Positions 44,785 through 55,802 are shown, counted from the stretch's first letter. The stretch: 64,000 nucleotides of DNA from Peribolospora baueri (GCA_029717555.1 JAMDHS010000024.1:124001-188000); one strand, 5' to 3'. The notes: generated from the sequence alone by a model not told the origin. A program made the numbers and translations.

Positions 44785-47186
44785 ATGGCCTCTCCTCCGT
44801 CGGGGACGACGAGCGCACAGCGCAAGCCCTACATCCCGTCCGGCCTACGTTTCGATGGGGACCACCTTCCCTCCTTCGCATTCACTTCCACTTCGTCCCC
44901 TTTTTCCTCACCACCTCTCCTTCGTCACCTTGGACAAGACGCCGGCGCCATGGACGTCGATGCCGAGCGTGACTACGAAGGGGCAGAGAGCGACTCGGGC
45001 GCCAGCAGCTACCACTCCGCATCGGCCTTCAGCGAGCTCCCTCCCGAGCACTTCCTCAGCATCGGAAGAAAGGACTCCGGCAGTCCTATCGCATCCCTTC
45101 CTATGTCCGGCAGCCCACCACCTGCCGAAATGAGGATGGCGGACATCCCCGTCTCGCATTTCCTCTACCACAATCGCTCTTCCCCTCCGTCAGAGGTGGG
45201 CTCGAGTACCCCTTCCCTGTCCTCATCCTCCGCACCTCGTCCCGATGCGGCGCCGGACACAACCACCCTCGCAGCGGCGGACTTTGACATCGACGTGCGC
45301 TCCGGCTTCCTTCCCCCCGAAGAGCCTTTGAGGCGCCTCGGGGGGGCCTTCGTGGTGTGGGAGGAGGCACTCGAGGCAGGTTTGGGAACACAGAACGGTA
45401 GTGACGAAGGAGAGGCCGTTGCGGGCGCTGTGGGAAGGAGGACGGGAAAGATGGTCGGTTTGGGCGGCGGCGAGGCGGAGGAGGAGGAGAGGCAACGCGG
45501 TAGGGTGTGGCGAAAGGCAGTCAGGGAGGTGAGTTGTTCCCCTGCTGTATCCAGGATGAACACCCTGGCTGCGACCTTCAATCGCCATATTGACATAACA
45601 TTGGCTCTTTTGACTCTCGCTGGCTCGCCGTAGATGCCCATCCTACATCTTCCGCCTTCCTTCCAATTCGACATCCGCGCCCTCCGCCGAGCCTACGTCG
45701 TGCTCTCCTTCCTAGGCCACGCCTACATCCACTCTCAACCGCCTCCTGATCCTTCCTTCCGATCGGACGCTTCCCAGTGTCAAGACGAGGATGAGGCGGC
45801 CGAGCGCACCGGCTCATACCGCGCCACCGTTCCCCTTAGCATCGCTGTGCCATGGTTTCAGGCCAGTGAGAGATTGGGCCTTCCGCCGGTGCTGACGTAT
45901 TCCAGTACGGTCTTGTGGAATTGGAGGTTCAAGGATCCCAGGAAGGGATTGGTGGCGAGGTGAGAAGGACATCATTTTCTCGTTCCGCGTGGTCTACTCC
46001 GATGCCCTGTACTAACAGATTCGTCGTCACGTCCGTCCGCCCCTTCCAAAGCAACGTCGAGATCGCTCAGACATTCACGAACACCGCCTCCGAGCGGCAC
46101 TTCTACATCACATCTTTGCTCATCGAGCTTCGCGGAGTAGAGGCTTTGCGTCTGATGGCGCTGTCCCTTGACGAAGCCTTTGTGGGCGACTGTCTCGCCC
46201 GACGGCGTCTCGCTACCTACCTCTGCCGTCTCGCGGCGGTCATAGACGACCTGACGACCATCCTCGCCGATACTAGACGGGAATGCCTTCCTAGCGTGTT
46301 CTACCACGGCATTCGACCATGGTTCGTAGCGGGGGATGCAAACAAGGAGCTCTTGCCAGACGGAACAGAGCGCAAAGGATGGATTTTCCAAGGCATCCCG
46401 GACGAAGACGAGCCCTGGAGGAACAGGGTCGTTTCCGTCACAGGCCCTTCGGCGGGCCAGAGCTCGCTCATTCACGCCTTGGACTTGTTCCTCGACGTCG
46501 ACCATTCGGGGAACAAGCGCGGACACGGCACCCCGTCCGACACCAGCTCCCCAACTGAGACGGCCACGAAGGGCAAGGAGAAATCGTCGGGCTTGTCAGG
46601 CGGAGGCGACGAGACGTTCATGGCACGTATGAAGTTCTACATGCCCTACCACCATCGCGCGTTCCTCACCCACCTGGCCAACTCGACCTCCACCTCCGCC
46701 CGGCCATCCGAATACGAAGAACAACTGGACCGAGACGAGCACGTCATGGCAGAGCGCAGACACCCTATTCGATCTCTCGCCCAGGAAGATGACGACGACG
46801 GCCGAGATCGGGATGGGTTAGCCGAGTCGTACGACGAGGCGCTCCTCTCGCTCAAGAAGCTTAGGGACGAGCACATGCGCATCGTCGCGCTCTACATCAT
46901 CTCGCAGGCGAGGCTGCCTCCGCCCTCGGAGTACAGTACCTCGGAGGTCGTCCATGGCACCTCCTCTTCAGCGGCTGGGGCCGGGGGGATGCGCATGGAC
47001 GAAGATCGGACATCCTCCTCGAATGCGGGAACCGGCGGCTTTGCGCAGAAGACAAAGCAAAAGCTGGTCGGCACGGGTGGGACGGATTTGGTGAGCTTCC
47101 TCAAGATGAGCAGGCAGAACACGCTCGATGCCATGTTGACACCACTGGGTGGTGGGAGAAGAGGTGGAGGCGAGGAGGATGAATAG
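44785..47186 (+). CDS. BNA2: Indoleamine 2,3-dioxygenase (tryptophan 2,3-dioxygenase activity)
   Basis: Heme enzyme opening the indole ring of tryptophan to N-formylkynurenine, first step of the kynurenine/NAD route in fungi. Exons 44785-45528, 45634-45959 and 46019-47186 give 745 residues. Seen: FDIDVRSGFLPPEEPLRRLG, FVVWEEALEAGLG, RRAYVVLSFLGHAYIHSQPP, TVPLSIAVPWFQASERLGLP, VLTYSSTVLWNWRFKDPRKG, ERHFYITSLLIELRGVEALR, VFYHGIRPWFVAGDANKELL, GPSAGQSSLIHALDLFLDVD, then KFYMPYHHRAFLTHLANSTS whose His before Arg matches the proximal heme ligand, and DEHMRIVALYIISQARL. It is far longer than the usual 400-480 residues because of a Ser/Pro-rich N-terminal extension, an acidic Gly-rich insert near residue 220, a charged insert near 46700-46850 and a Gly/Ser-rich stretch before the end. 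Core residues are intact. Confidence 0.93.
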
Positions 47187-47527
47187 ATAGCGTACTGGTC
47201 CGGTCCGGTCCGGTACGGCGCGGTGGGGAGAGGTAGTTCGCCTTTTCGGCCGTAGTTTGCGCAAACTCGCTCTTAGCGCCCTTTCCATCTCCCCTAACCC
47301 TTCCTCCCGCCTCCCACGGGGTTGCTTGCTTGGTGAACTCAATTCGAGGGACACCGCCCACGGATACGACTTATATATGTACGTATAGAGCTTCAATAGA
47401 CCGCCATCGACCTTTTTGCAGCAAAGTCGCCGGCAGTGTTCATTGACAAGTACGTTTTAAGGGATTGATATTGCAAGGAAGCATGTGGCGCAAAAGATGG
47501 AAAGGTAGACTACTTTCAGCGCCCCTT

Positions 47528-48330
47528 CAGCCGAACGGAACTCAAAAGCGCTCATTCCCCACCTAGACCTGAGCTCCAGTGGGACCTCGGGTTACAGCGA
47601 TGCCAATTGGCACCCCTCTGCAACCCATCGACAGGGCACTGAAGAGAGGAGGAGAACTAGTCTACTATTTGAAGAGGGAAATGGTCTGCTTCACTGGCTC
47701 GGGGGGGAGGGTGTTGGAAGAAGCGATGATCGTCATCCCTAATGTTTCCCCCTCCCCATTCCCGCAGGAGCTGCCTAGACGGTTGAGCTCGAACGGGAAA
47801 TCCAAAGCGCAGAGGCACCAAATGGTAGCCGTTGCAACCCTGTTGGGGTGAAACACTAGGTCGGATCATCGAGAATGGAAGGATGGCAGCAGAGGTCTTT
47901 GGGTGGGAGATGGGAGAGGTTTTGGGGTGGGGTGGGAAAGGTCTACTTGGGCGGAGGGATGGGTTTGGAAGGAACGATGATTGTCATCCCTAGTGTCCTC
48001 ATTCCAGACGGAACCCAAAAGCGCCCATTCCCTACAAGAGGGCTGAGCTCCAATGGGACCTCCAGGGCGCAGGGACACCAAATGGTGCCCGTTGCGACCT
48101 GTTGGGGGAAACAGTAGGTCGGATGATCGCAAGTGTGTGTGTAGGGGTGAGGGAGGGCTTTTGTGTATCTATAGGGTTGGTCGTCATCCCTCGTGTCCTC
48201 ATTCCAGACGGAACCCAAGGGCGCCCATTCCCCACAAGGGGCCTGAGCTCCAATGGGACCTCCATAACGCAGGGGCACCAATTGGTACCCGTTGCGATCC
48301 GTTGGGGGAAACACGAGGTCAGATCATTGT
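47528..48330. repeat. Four diverged copies of a ~110-155-base local repeat
   Basis: Copies lie at about 47528-47640, 47724-47873, 47974-48130 and 48175-48330, with the shared anchor GAGCTC at 47571, 47785, 48045 and 48245. The last two are closest: both contain TCATTCCAGACGGAACCCAA, GCGCCCATTCCC, GAGCTCCAATGGGACCTCCA, a GCAGGGACACCAA/GCAGGGGCACCAA variant and GTTGGGGGAAACA, ending GGTCGGATGATC or GGTCAGATCATT. Copies are separated by unrelated sequence of 45-100 bases. Copies 2-4 start near GATCGTCATCCCT or TTGTCATCCCT. No coding frame is shared. The ends show weak similarity as inverted sequences (ATGATC...GTC), so a small non-autonomous DNA element is possible, but this is not proven. Confidence 0.75.
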
Positions 48331-48587
48331 CGCTTCGCTTCGCCGTCGCTTGTGTGTGCACCTTGTTTGTTTGGGCCGCCCGCAAGTGCCGCCGGTGCTG
48401 CTGAACCCAAGACTGGTTATGCGACCGAAGTCGTGGGCCGGAGGAAGGTGTGATAGTCCGAGTGCCTCAGGGTGGGGCAGACCTTTGAAGATGATCAGGG
48501 CAACGCATTGCTGGTAGGAGGGCCTCAAACATGGCGAGGATGTGGGCACGTGTGCGAGAGTAGTATCGGGAGCGACGGCGGCAAGCA

Positions 48588-48775
48588 GGCTGAAGCGGTA
48601 GTGGTGCGCGAGGGCGGCCCAGGTCGGGTTTGTGTGAGAACGAGCGACCGGGTTGAGGCGGTAGTGGTGCACGAGGGCGGCATAAGCGTTCTGTGTGAGA
48701 ACAGGCGACCTGGCTGAAGCGGTAGTGATGGTGCGCGAGGGCGGCCTGGGTCGAGTTCTTTGAAAACATCGACGA
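48588..48775. repeat. Minisatellite, three units of about 61-63 bases
   Basis: Units begin with GGCTGAAGCGGTAGTGGTG-type sequence at 48588, 48651 and 48712. Shared blocks are GCGGTAGTGGTGCRCGAGGG, CGGCCCAGGTCGGGTT (varied in unit 2) and TGTGTGAGAACRRGCGACC. The third unit has a 3-base insertion (GTAGTGATGGTGC) and a degenerate end. Unit spacing is 63 and 61 bases, so unit length is not a strict multiple of three. Confidence 0.75.
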
Positions 48776-49822
48776 CTCTGGAATAGAATGGACGAGAGAT
48801 AGCACGTAAGACTTTCGTTCCCAAGAGTAAGAGCGGAGGGTTCTACTTCCCTCAGTACACTTACTTGATATGTGACAGGCATGTAGCCAGGATAGAGAAC
48901 CATCAGGCGCGCAGCAATGGTAAAGATGCCGAAGACATCAGGCGTTGGAGTGGGAGTAGGCGCAGGGTGATGGGTGGCATGGTGTAAGGGTTATGGCGAA
49001 GCAGGAGGAGAGAGGAGAAGCCTTGCCGTTGACGGTTATGGAGAGGTAGGGAGAGAAGGCTTGTGGAGAGGAGAAGGCTTTTGGAGTGGAGTGGAGTGGA
49101 TTGGAGTGAAGATGTAGGGAGAACAGGCGGGGAACGGAGCCTTTCTTATACTTTTCTCCGTGGGACTGGAGCGCTCTTCGTCGATGACAAGAACCTTTGT
49201 TGAGTGTGAGTGAAACCGTATCCCACGTTGCATGCCCCTCAGACGGCCAGCGCCCTTTGCGACGCGCTCGGAACTCCTATCCTGCCAGTCTCTCCACACG
49301 ACGGTGCTTGATTATGGAATGGAGATCGTCAGATTTGTTCGTCACCCTTTTCGGAGTGTAAGGCCCGGACAGAGGGTGGACCTGGACAGGAGCTAACGAC
49401 GCTGTCATCTCTTTTTAGAAACTTTTCCGCGAACAATCGAAAACGACGATGGCAAGATGAGGATGATGGCACGTTATTTGATTCACGAGGTGGGGGGGAA
49501 TTAGACACTGAGACATTGAATGAACGAATGCGGGCAAGTCAGCCCGGATCGGGGCTCGTCGGACCGCATCGACTCGAGAAGAGAGGTCAAGGGAAAAAAA
49601 AAAAAAAGAAAAGGTGGCACGGCAAAAGAGACGGTGTGAGGCCAAGGAGGCGGTGTGCCAGGCCGTCTCCGCCTTTCTCTATTCGGAGGTCTTCCATATT
49701 CACTTCTTGAGGGTGCCGCTGAAATGCGTCAAGGAGAGCGAAGACGGGAAGGAGGTCGTGTCAGCCCTAGAGAACAATACGATTCTGAGCGCGGAATTGG
49801 CAAAGGAGAAGGAGCCGCCAGC

Positions 49823-52382
49823 TCACATGATGCTGTCAGGTGCGTACCTGATAGGAAGCGGAGAGCGAAGAGAAACACATAGCGAGCGGTCAGTAAAGCG
49901 GAGCGAAGACGCGCGCAAACGCTTTTGCGGAGTGCGTGTTCCATTCAACCGATCCGGAGACTCACTTCTTGATGACGCTGGGATCGTGCTGAGGGTGCGT
50001 GAACAAGCACAAGACGGGAGACGACGAGTGAGCGACACGCGTAACATGAGACAAAAGCACAAGCGGGCTCACCAGCATGTTGAACTCCTCCGAAGCGTCC
50101 CGGCCCTTGTAGAGCAAGATAGCCTTGGGTCCGCCGGGGTGATCGGGCAAGAACTTGGTGACGTCGAGCACCTGACCGTTGACGGCGACCCACACGTCGT
50201 CGTCCTTGTTGTGCTTGGCCACATCATCCAGGCTGTACTCCTTCAGCTCTTTCTCCCCGCTCTCCGTCTTCTGCTTCTGCTGCGGGGCACTCGTCTGCGT
50301 CGGAGCGGGGCTCTGAGCGGGCACCGCGGCGGTTTGGGAGGCCAACGGGCCGGCGGCATCGGAGGGGGACGAGGAAACGTCGAACTGGATGGTCAGCTTC
50401 TTGCTCTCCGGGTCCACGACGACGTTGGTGCGGATGTGGGAGGAGACCTGCTCCAGACGGCGCGTGGCGACCTGACCCGCGCTGAGGTCCTTGAGCAAGT
50501 AGGACGAGGCGGCCTCGCCGGCGATGCGGCCGAAAACGACACAGCCGAGGAGGGAGGAGCCGCCGAGTCGGTTGGCGCCGTGTACGCCACCGGCGATCTC
50601 TCCGGCGAGGAAGAGACCGGGGATGGGCTTCTTGTCAGGGAAGAGCGCCTCGGCTTTGTCCGAGGTAGCAGCACCGCCCATGGTGAAGTGCAGGACAGGC
50701 GTCATGAGTGCGACATGGAACGTGTCATCCATACGGAACTTGCCGCCGTGGAAAAAGCGCTTGCCGAAGGGGTCCTTTTTCTTTCCATCGACAATGTCGT
50801 TGTACTCGTCGAACGACTTCTTGAGCGTCTCGGGGGAAATGCCGATCTCTTTGGCCACCTCGGCGCCGGAGATGAATTTCTTCATGAGACCGCGACCGGT
50901 GTAGTGCTGTGGGAGGACATATCGTTGTGGAGCACGACAGGTGCGGGAAGTCAAATTTCAGGGACATGATTATGATCAAGAAAGCAAGAGACAAGGCTCA
51001 CCTTGCAGTGCCACTCAATCTCCTTAGAACTCGCGCCGTTGAGGACGAGTCGAATCGGGTGATTTTTGTTCTCCCAAATGCGACCGGTAACATAGTCTCG
51101 GTGTCCGAGCTCGTCAGCGAAACGCTGACCCTTGCTGTCGAGGAGGAGACCACCGACACCGCGGAGGGCCTCGGCAGCAAGGAACTTGACCTTGGCGTCG
51201 GCGTCATTGGGGTCCTGGAGACCGGTCGGGTGCACTTGCACCTTCTCCATGTCGACGAGGTTGCCTCCAATGGCCTCGACCATCTTCTGACCGTCACCCG
51301 TGCAGTGGTCTCCGTTGGTAGTGGGCAGAGGCAAAAGCTCGGGCCTGTACCTCTTGAGAAGCGAGTCGGACGAGTTAAAGTCGGCAGCGTAGCCGCCAGT
51401 GGCAAGGATAACGGGGCCGAACTCCTTGTGAGTGCCGCCTTCGTGCTCGTACTCGACTCCCTGTACCTTGCCGCCCTCGTAAATGAGCTTGGTCACGCGC
51501 GCCTTGCGGATGATCTGAATCCGAGTGGGATCCGTCTCGGCGAGATCCTCAAGCTTCTCCATTTGGGCGTAGGTAATCGTCTAAGAGGGAGAACCGGATA
51601 ACATGCATTAGACGAGGAGCCGTGGCACTGCGAGTCGATGCGTCCAATAACGCACCATTCCGGGGAACATTTGGCTACCTCGGTGGGTCCTGGGCTGGGA
51701 GTGTCCGCCGAGGCGGGAAACCTTGCTGAGATCGAGCTTGAAGCGGTCCTGCAGTATCGAATGGACGTCCCTCAGTGTCAGCCGGCACTCCTCACGGTGG
51801 GACCGTCGTCAAGCAAATACACACCTGAAGCCAGTTGACAGCATCGGCGGACTTGTACGTCAAGGCCTTAATGAGGTCGGGCCTGGCGAGGTCACGGGCC
51901 GACTTGAGGGTATCATCGTAGAAGATCTTGGCAGTGTCGGGGATCTCGAGGGTCTGCTGACTCTGCGTGCCGGCTCCGTTGATACCAGAGGTGGCCTTGG
52001 TCGAGTTGCCGCCACTGCGAGACGATGGAAGTCACATCAGCAGGCGGCTCAAAGACGAGCCAAAAATGGACTCTGATGTTGCTTACAAGAAAGGGTTCTG
52101 CATCCGACAATAGGAGAGAAAAGAGGGTAAGAAACGAGTGATGAGCACAGGTGGGGGAAGGAGGAGGGGGATGGCTTCTCGATCGCTCGCGTTAGACGCA
52201 CCTTGTCGAGGACGAGGACGTTGGCGCCACGCTCGTAGAGGGTGTGGGCCGCCGAAAGACCGGCAAGACCTATTGATGCGGTGGGCAGAAGAGGGGAAGC
52301 TGAGCGCGAAGGACGGAGGAGAAGGTCAGTGCCGATGGGACGACTCACCACCGCCAACGACGATGACCTTGGAGTTGCTCAT
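49823..52382 (-). CDS. Soluble fumarate reductase with C-terminal cytochrome b5 domain
   Basis: FAD-dependent fumarate reductase of the Osm1/Frd1 type that reoxidises reduced flavins under low oxygen. Start MSNSKVIVVGGG with the FAD-binding GxGxxG spanning an intron into LAGLSAAHTLYERGANVLVL. Seen: GGNSTKATSGINGAGTQSQQ, FYDDTLKSARDLARPDLIKA, LGGHSQPRTHR, QIIRKARVTKLIYEGGKVQG, GPVILATGGYAADFNSSDSL, MVEAIGGNLVDMEKVQVHPT, GVGGLLLDSKGQRFADELGH RDY, HFTMGGAATSDKAEAL, then AGEIAGGVHGANRLGGSSLL. After a Pro/Gln linker, a cytochrome b5 domain: YSLDDVAKHNKDDDVWVAVN, DVTKFLPDHPGGPKAILLYK (first heme His in HPGG) and, across an intron, FNMLHDPSVIKK (second heme His). A tiny last exon gives YAPDSIM and TGA at 49823. 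The catalytic region is complete. No mitochondrial or secretory leader is seen, so it is probably cytosolic. Confidence 0.93.
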
Positions 52383-53736
52383 GGTGCTGGAAACGCGGAA
52401 GGAAAGAGAGAAGGAGTATCCGGCAGGAATACAGAAGTAAAAGAAGAGGAAAAGAGAGCAAGACGGGGAGAGCAGGGAGAGATGTGGTGGTGGTGGTGGC
52501 GGTGGTGGTGGGCGAGGGGGAGGCTTGCGCGACCGTTGGTGGTGACCTTGAGTGACCTGCCTATTGAGGGGACCCCGCACGGTGAGCGACCGCCGCAGTC
52601 TCCGGCTCGGATCACTCCTGGCCGCCCGTCCGGCTTTCACGCGCCGATTCCCTCCATCGTCCAATCCTCGGGGGACGATTGGTGGCCTTGGTGGCTGCGC
52701 TGGAGCCTGTCGGCCATAGGCAAGGTCTGGCCACTCGAGGGCGTCGACGGGCTTGCCGGGTTTATCCTTCCTTCGCCTCGTCCGACATCGTTTACGACCA
52801 TCCCTCAGCACTCGCGTGCAGCAATGTCGGGCGTATCCGAGTCCAAAGCGGCTTCGTCGGGGCCTGCCTTTGGGCTCGCCAGTACAGTCGTCGTCTCACG
52901 ATGCCCATCTCATCGTCCTCCTTCAGCCCGTGCCCATAGTTCATACACGTGTTAATTCGGCGCACGTAGACTATTCTCCTACCACGGTGCTGCTGGTCGC
53001 CGAGGTCACACCTGACCGATCCTGGCACCAAGCAGGCGTACACATATCGCGAAGCTCCCCCGGTCTAGATCACTGCGCCACCAGTACGTCTGCTAGAGAT
53101 GATCCCATGAGCCTGCGTGACCGCTCCACATTCAAAGACATGTGCGATGGACGACATGAAGGCGTGGGTCTGACGGGAACAGCCCCGACCACCTGGGAGG
53201 CAGCTTCGCTTTTCTTCACAGCGAACGCACACCGCTCGTGATGACGACGGAGTCGGGCACTCTGTCAAGCAGTCATGGCAGCAGACCATGGCCACGCAGA
53301 TGCGCTGTGAGTGAAGGCTGTCTGTCCGACTTGGCTCTGCTCTCGGGGAGCGTCCTTGCTGGTCTCGCCATGTACGTGCGGCCTGCCCGGTGTTCTCCGC
53401 CAAGACCTCGTCCATGCTGTGCTCCGTCCCTCTCACTACCCTCGCTGAATCCAGTCAAACCTTCCTCAGCGGCGGACGGGCGCGGCGAGAGGCGGCGATA
53501 GACGGCCATGAATCTCGGTGACGTCCAGCGCGATCGGGGGCTGGCTGGGGTGGGCGAGACGTGACGGAGAGGAGAAAGGACGCCGAAGCGAGGCGGGGAG
53601 AGACACAACCTGATAATAAAAGGCCGGACCGTACACAGCGCCCGTTCTCATCCTCCCTCGTTCGCACAACAACCCCTTCTCCTCGCACTTGCCTCTCTTT
53701 TCCCCCTCCTTCGCGTTAGCTACCTCCACAGCCGTC
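52383..53736. other. Divergent promoter region, 1.35 kb
   Basis: Lies between the fumarate reductase gene (-) and the polyol dehydrogenase gene (+). A TGG/GGT triplet tract (about 52484-52512) sits close to the reductase start, and pyrimidine-rich DNA (53640-53730) precedes the dehydrogenase start. Several open frames at 52790-53690 have no motifs, repeats or plausible splice sites, so no gene is called. Confidence 0.45.
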
Positions 53737-55802
53737 ATGGCCGACCGCAAGACCATGAACGCCCTCTGGTACGAGGCGGTCAGTTTTCCCTCTCCTCTAT
53801 CTCTCCTCCGCTCGCCCCCGCATTCGCTAGCGGCCGCGACGACGACGACGATGACGATTGCTGACTTCACCGCCCCTCCTCCCCCGTTGTATCTTGCCAA
53901 CAGCCTTTCAAGTTCGAGATCACCGAGCGCCCCGTCCCCGTCCCCAACGATGATGAGATCCTCCTCAAGGTCAGAATGTGCGGTGAGTTTCTCGGCCTCC
54001 AATACCTACCGCGTCTACCGCATCGCACTCGCACTTGCTCGCCGCCCGTCTGGCTTCCGCCGCGTGAAGACGGACAAGCAGCGACAGTGCCTCGGACGAC
54101 CGGTCCGACTTGACTCCCTCCCGTCCAATCGCGACTTCTGTCAGCTGATTATGACCTAATGCTGCGAGCCCATCTATGGACGGCGTTTTACTCACGGCGA
54201 ATAACCTCCTCTTTGCTTTCTGCCGGTCTTCATTTCTGTACCTCAACGTGGGGTTTACGAAACCTCTTTCCTCTTTTGGGATCCTAAACGCTTTCCATCG
54301 CTCCATCCGACCTGCATCATGACGTTCCCCGAACGGCAGGCGTTTGCGGCACGGACGCGTGAGTGCTGGCGCATATATGCTTGCTTCCGTTCGCCGTCGA
54401 TCGCAAAGCGCCCGCCGATCGGGCGCATCCATCCGTCTGCCCAACCGTCTTTCCTCCGCTCCTCGCCCGTATCCCGCTGACGCGTCCTTCACTTACCTTT
54501 CCCCCGCCGCCTGCACAAATGAAGGCACATCCACGAGGGCGAGTTCATCTCCAAATTCCCGCTCATCACCGGCCACGAGGTCGTCGGCGACGTGGTGCAG
54601 ATGGGAAAGAACGTCAAGGGCTTCCAGAAGGGCGACCGCGTCGTTTGTGACTGCGGAGAGACGTGCGGAACGGTGGGTCTCCACCTGGATGAATGAATGC
54701 ATGACCATCCGTGTGCTGACACCGCGTTCGTCCCCACCCAGTGCCACTACTGCCGTCGCGGCGAGATCCTTTACTGCGAGTCCTTCAACGCCAAGGGCGT
54801 CACCCTGGATGGCGGCTTCGCAAACTACGTCAAGTTCCACCAGAAGTCGTGCTTTAAGATCACAAACCTCACCGATGAAGAGGCCACGCTTTGCGAACCC
54901 GCCGCGTGCGCCCTGCATGGGCTCGATCGTCTCCGTCCCAAAGTCGGCGTCACCGTTCTGCTCATTGGCGCCGGGCCGACGGGTCTCATTATGAGCCAGC
55001 TACTGATGAAGAACGGAGCATCCAAGGTCGTCCTCGCGGCCAACAAAGGCATGAAGATGGACATTGCCAAGAAACTCGGCGCCGCGGACATCTTCATCGA
55101 TCTCGATAGACAGAACCCGGCCGCGCAGTGGGAGCAGATCAAGAAGGATTACCCTTACGGCTTTGACGTCGTGTGAGTGCGTCCGCTCTACCTCCCTCTT
55201 ACCCGTCGCTCGCATAAGAGATGAACATGTCGCTGACCTCGTGATGTTTTTCAGCGTGGAGTGCACTGGCGTCGAGAAGATCGTTAATGACTCTATCAAC
55301 TACGTCGCCAGGGGTGGACAGTGAGTGACGCCCCAAATATCTCTTTTCCTCCTTCGTTTTGATTGACGCCGAGAGCCATCTTCCCTACCGTTCCCCTTCC
55401 ACTTTTCCGTTTAGCCTCCTCGTCTACGGCGTCTACGAGAACAAGGCCCGCGTGCACTGGCCTCCCTCCAAGATTTTCGTCGACGAGATCACCATTCTCG
55501 GCTCCTTCTCGCAGACCTACTGCTTCCCTCGCGCTGTCGAGTACCTCGACTCTGGCAAGATCAATGTCAAGGGCATGGTCACGGACGTGTTTGAGCTCAA
55601 GGACTACCAGGCGGCGCTGGACAAGATGGCCAGCAGGCAGTGCTTGAAGATCGCCATCAAGGTGAGCGTGCCGGGAAAACCTTTTTTTTTGCGGCGAGAG
55701 ACTTGGTCGCTCGATCGCCCGTTTGCTCGGTTGCCTCGTTCGCCGCCATCGTCCGTTCACTCACCCCTCTTGCTGCCATCTCTTCCGCCCGGGCAGCCAT
55801 GA
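53737..55802 (+). CDS. Zn-dependent polyol dehydrogenase, D-arabinitol dehydrogenase-like
   Basis: Medium-chain dehydrogenase closest in motifs to NAD(P)-dependent D-arabinitol/sorbitol dehydrogenases of fungi. Eight exons, all phases consistent: 53737-53778, 53904-53982, 54340-54358 (19 bases), 54525-54672, 54742-55172, 55255-55320, 55415-55661 and 55797-55802 (Pro plus stop); 345 residues. Seen: [50 protein letters not shown] with the catalytic Zn Cys, [40 protein letters not shown] (structural Zn Cys), [16 protein letters not shown], and the Rossmann motif [20 protein letters not shown]. Later blocks are [40 protein letters not shown] and [20 protein letters not shown]. Arabinitol versus another polyol as the substrate is not settled by sequence. 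Confidence 0.92.

Larger units (their letters stand above)
47187..49822. other. Gene-poor stretch with repeats
   Basis: At 2.6 kb this is the longest stretch without a supported gene. It contains a four-copy repeat family (47528-48330), a ~62-base minisatellite (48588-48775), GGAGTG-type short repeats (49076-49110) and an A14 run (49589-49602). A minus-strand frame (48319-48903) begins inside a reading stretch that includes DVFGIFTIAARLMVLYPGYM before a GTAAGT-like donor. It may be part of an unrecognised exon, but the frame runs straight into the minisatellite, so I do not call a gene. Confidence 0.5.

Noticed and set aside
48319-48903. 194-codon minus-strand frame starting MVLYPGYMPVTYQ
   Set aside because: It runs through the minisatellite and low-complexity DNA. 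Only the segment before a GTAAGT-like donor (DVFGIFTIAARLMVLYPGYM) looks protein-like, and no complete gene model could be built.
53238-53690. Overlapping frames in the spacer before the polyol dehydrogenase
   Set aside because: Frames on both strands overlap with no family features, consistent with GC-rich DNA that rarely contains stops.
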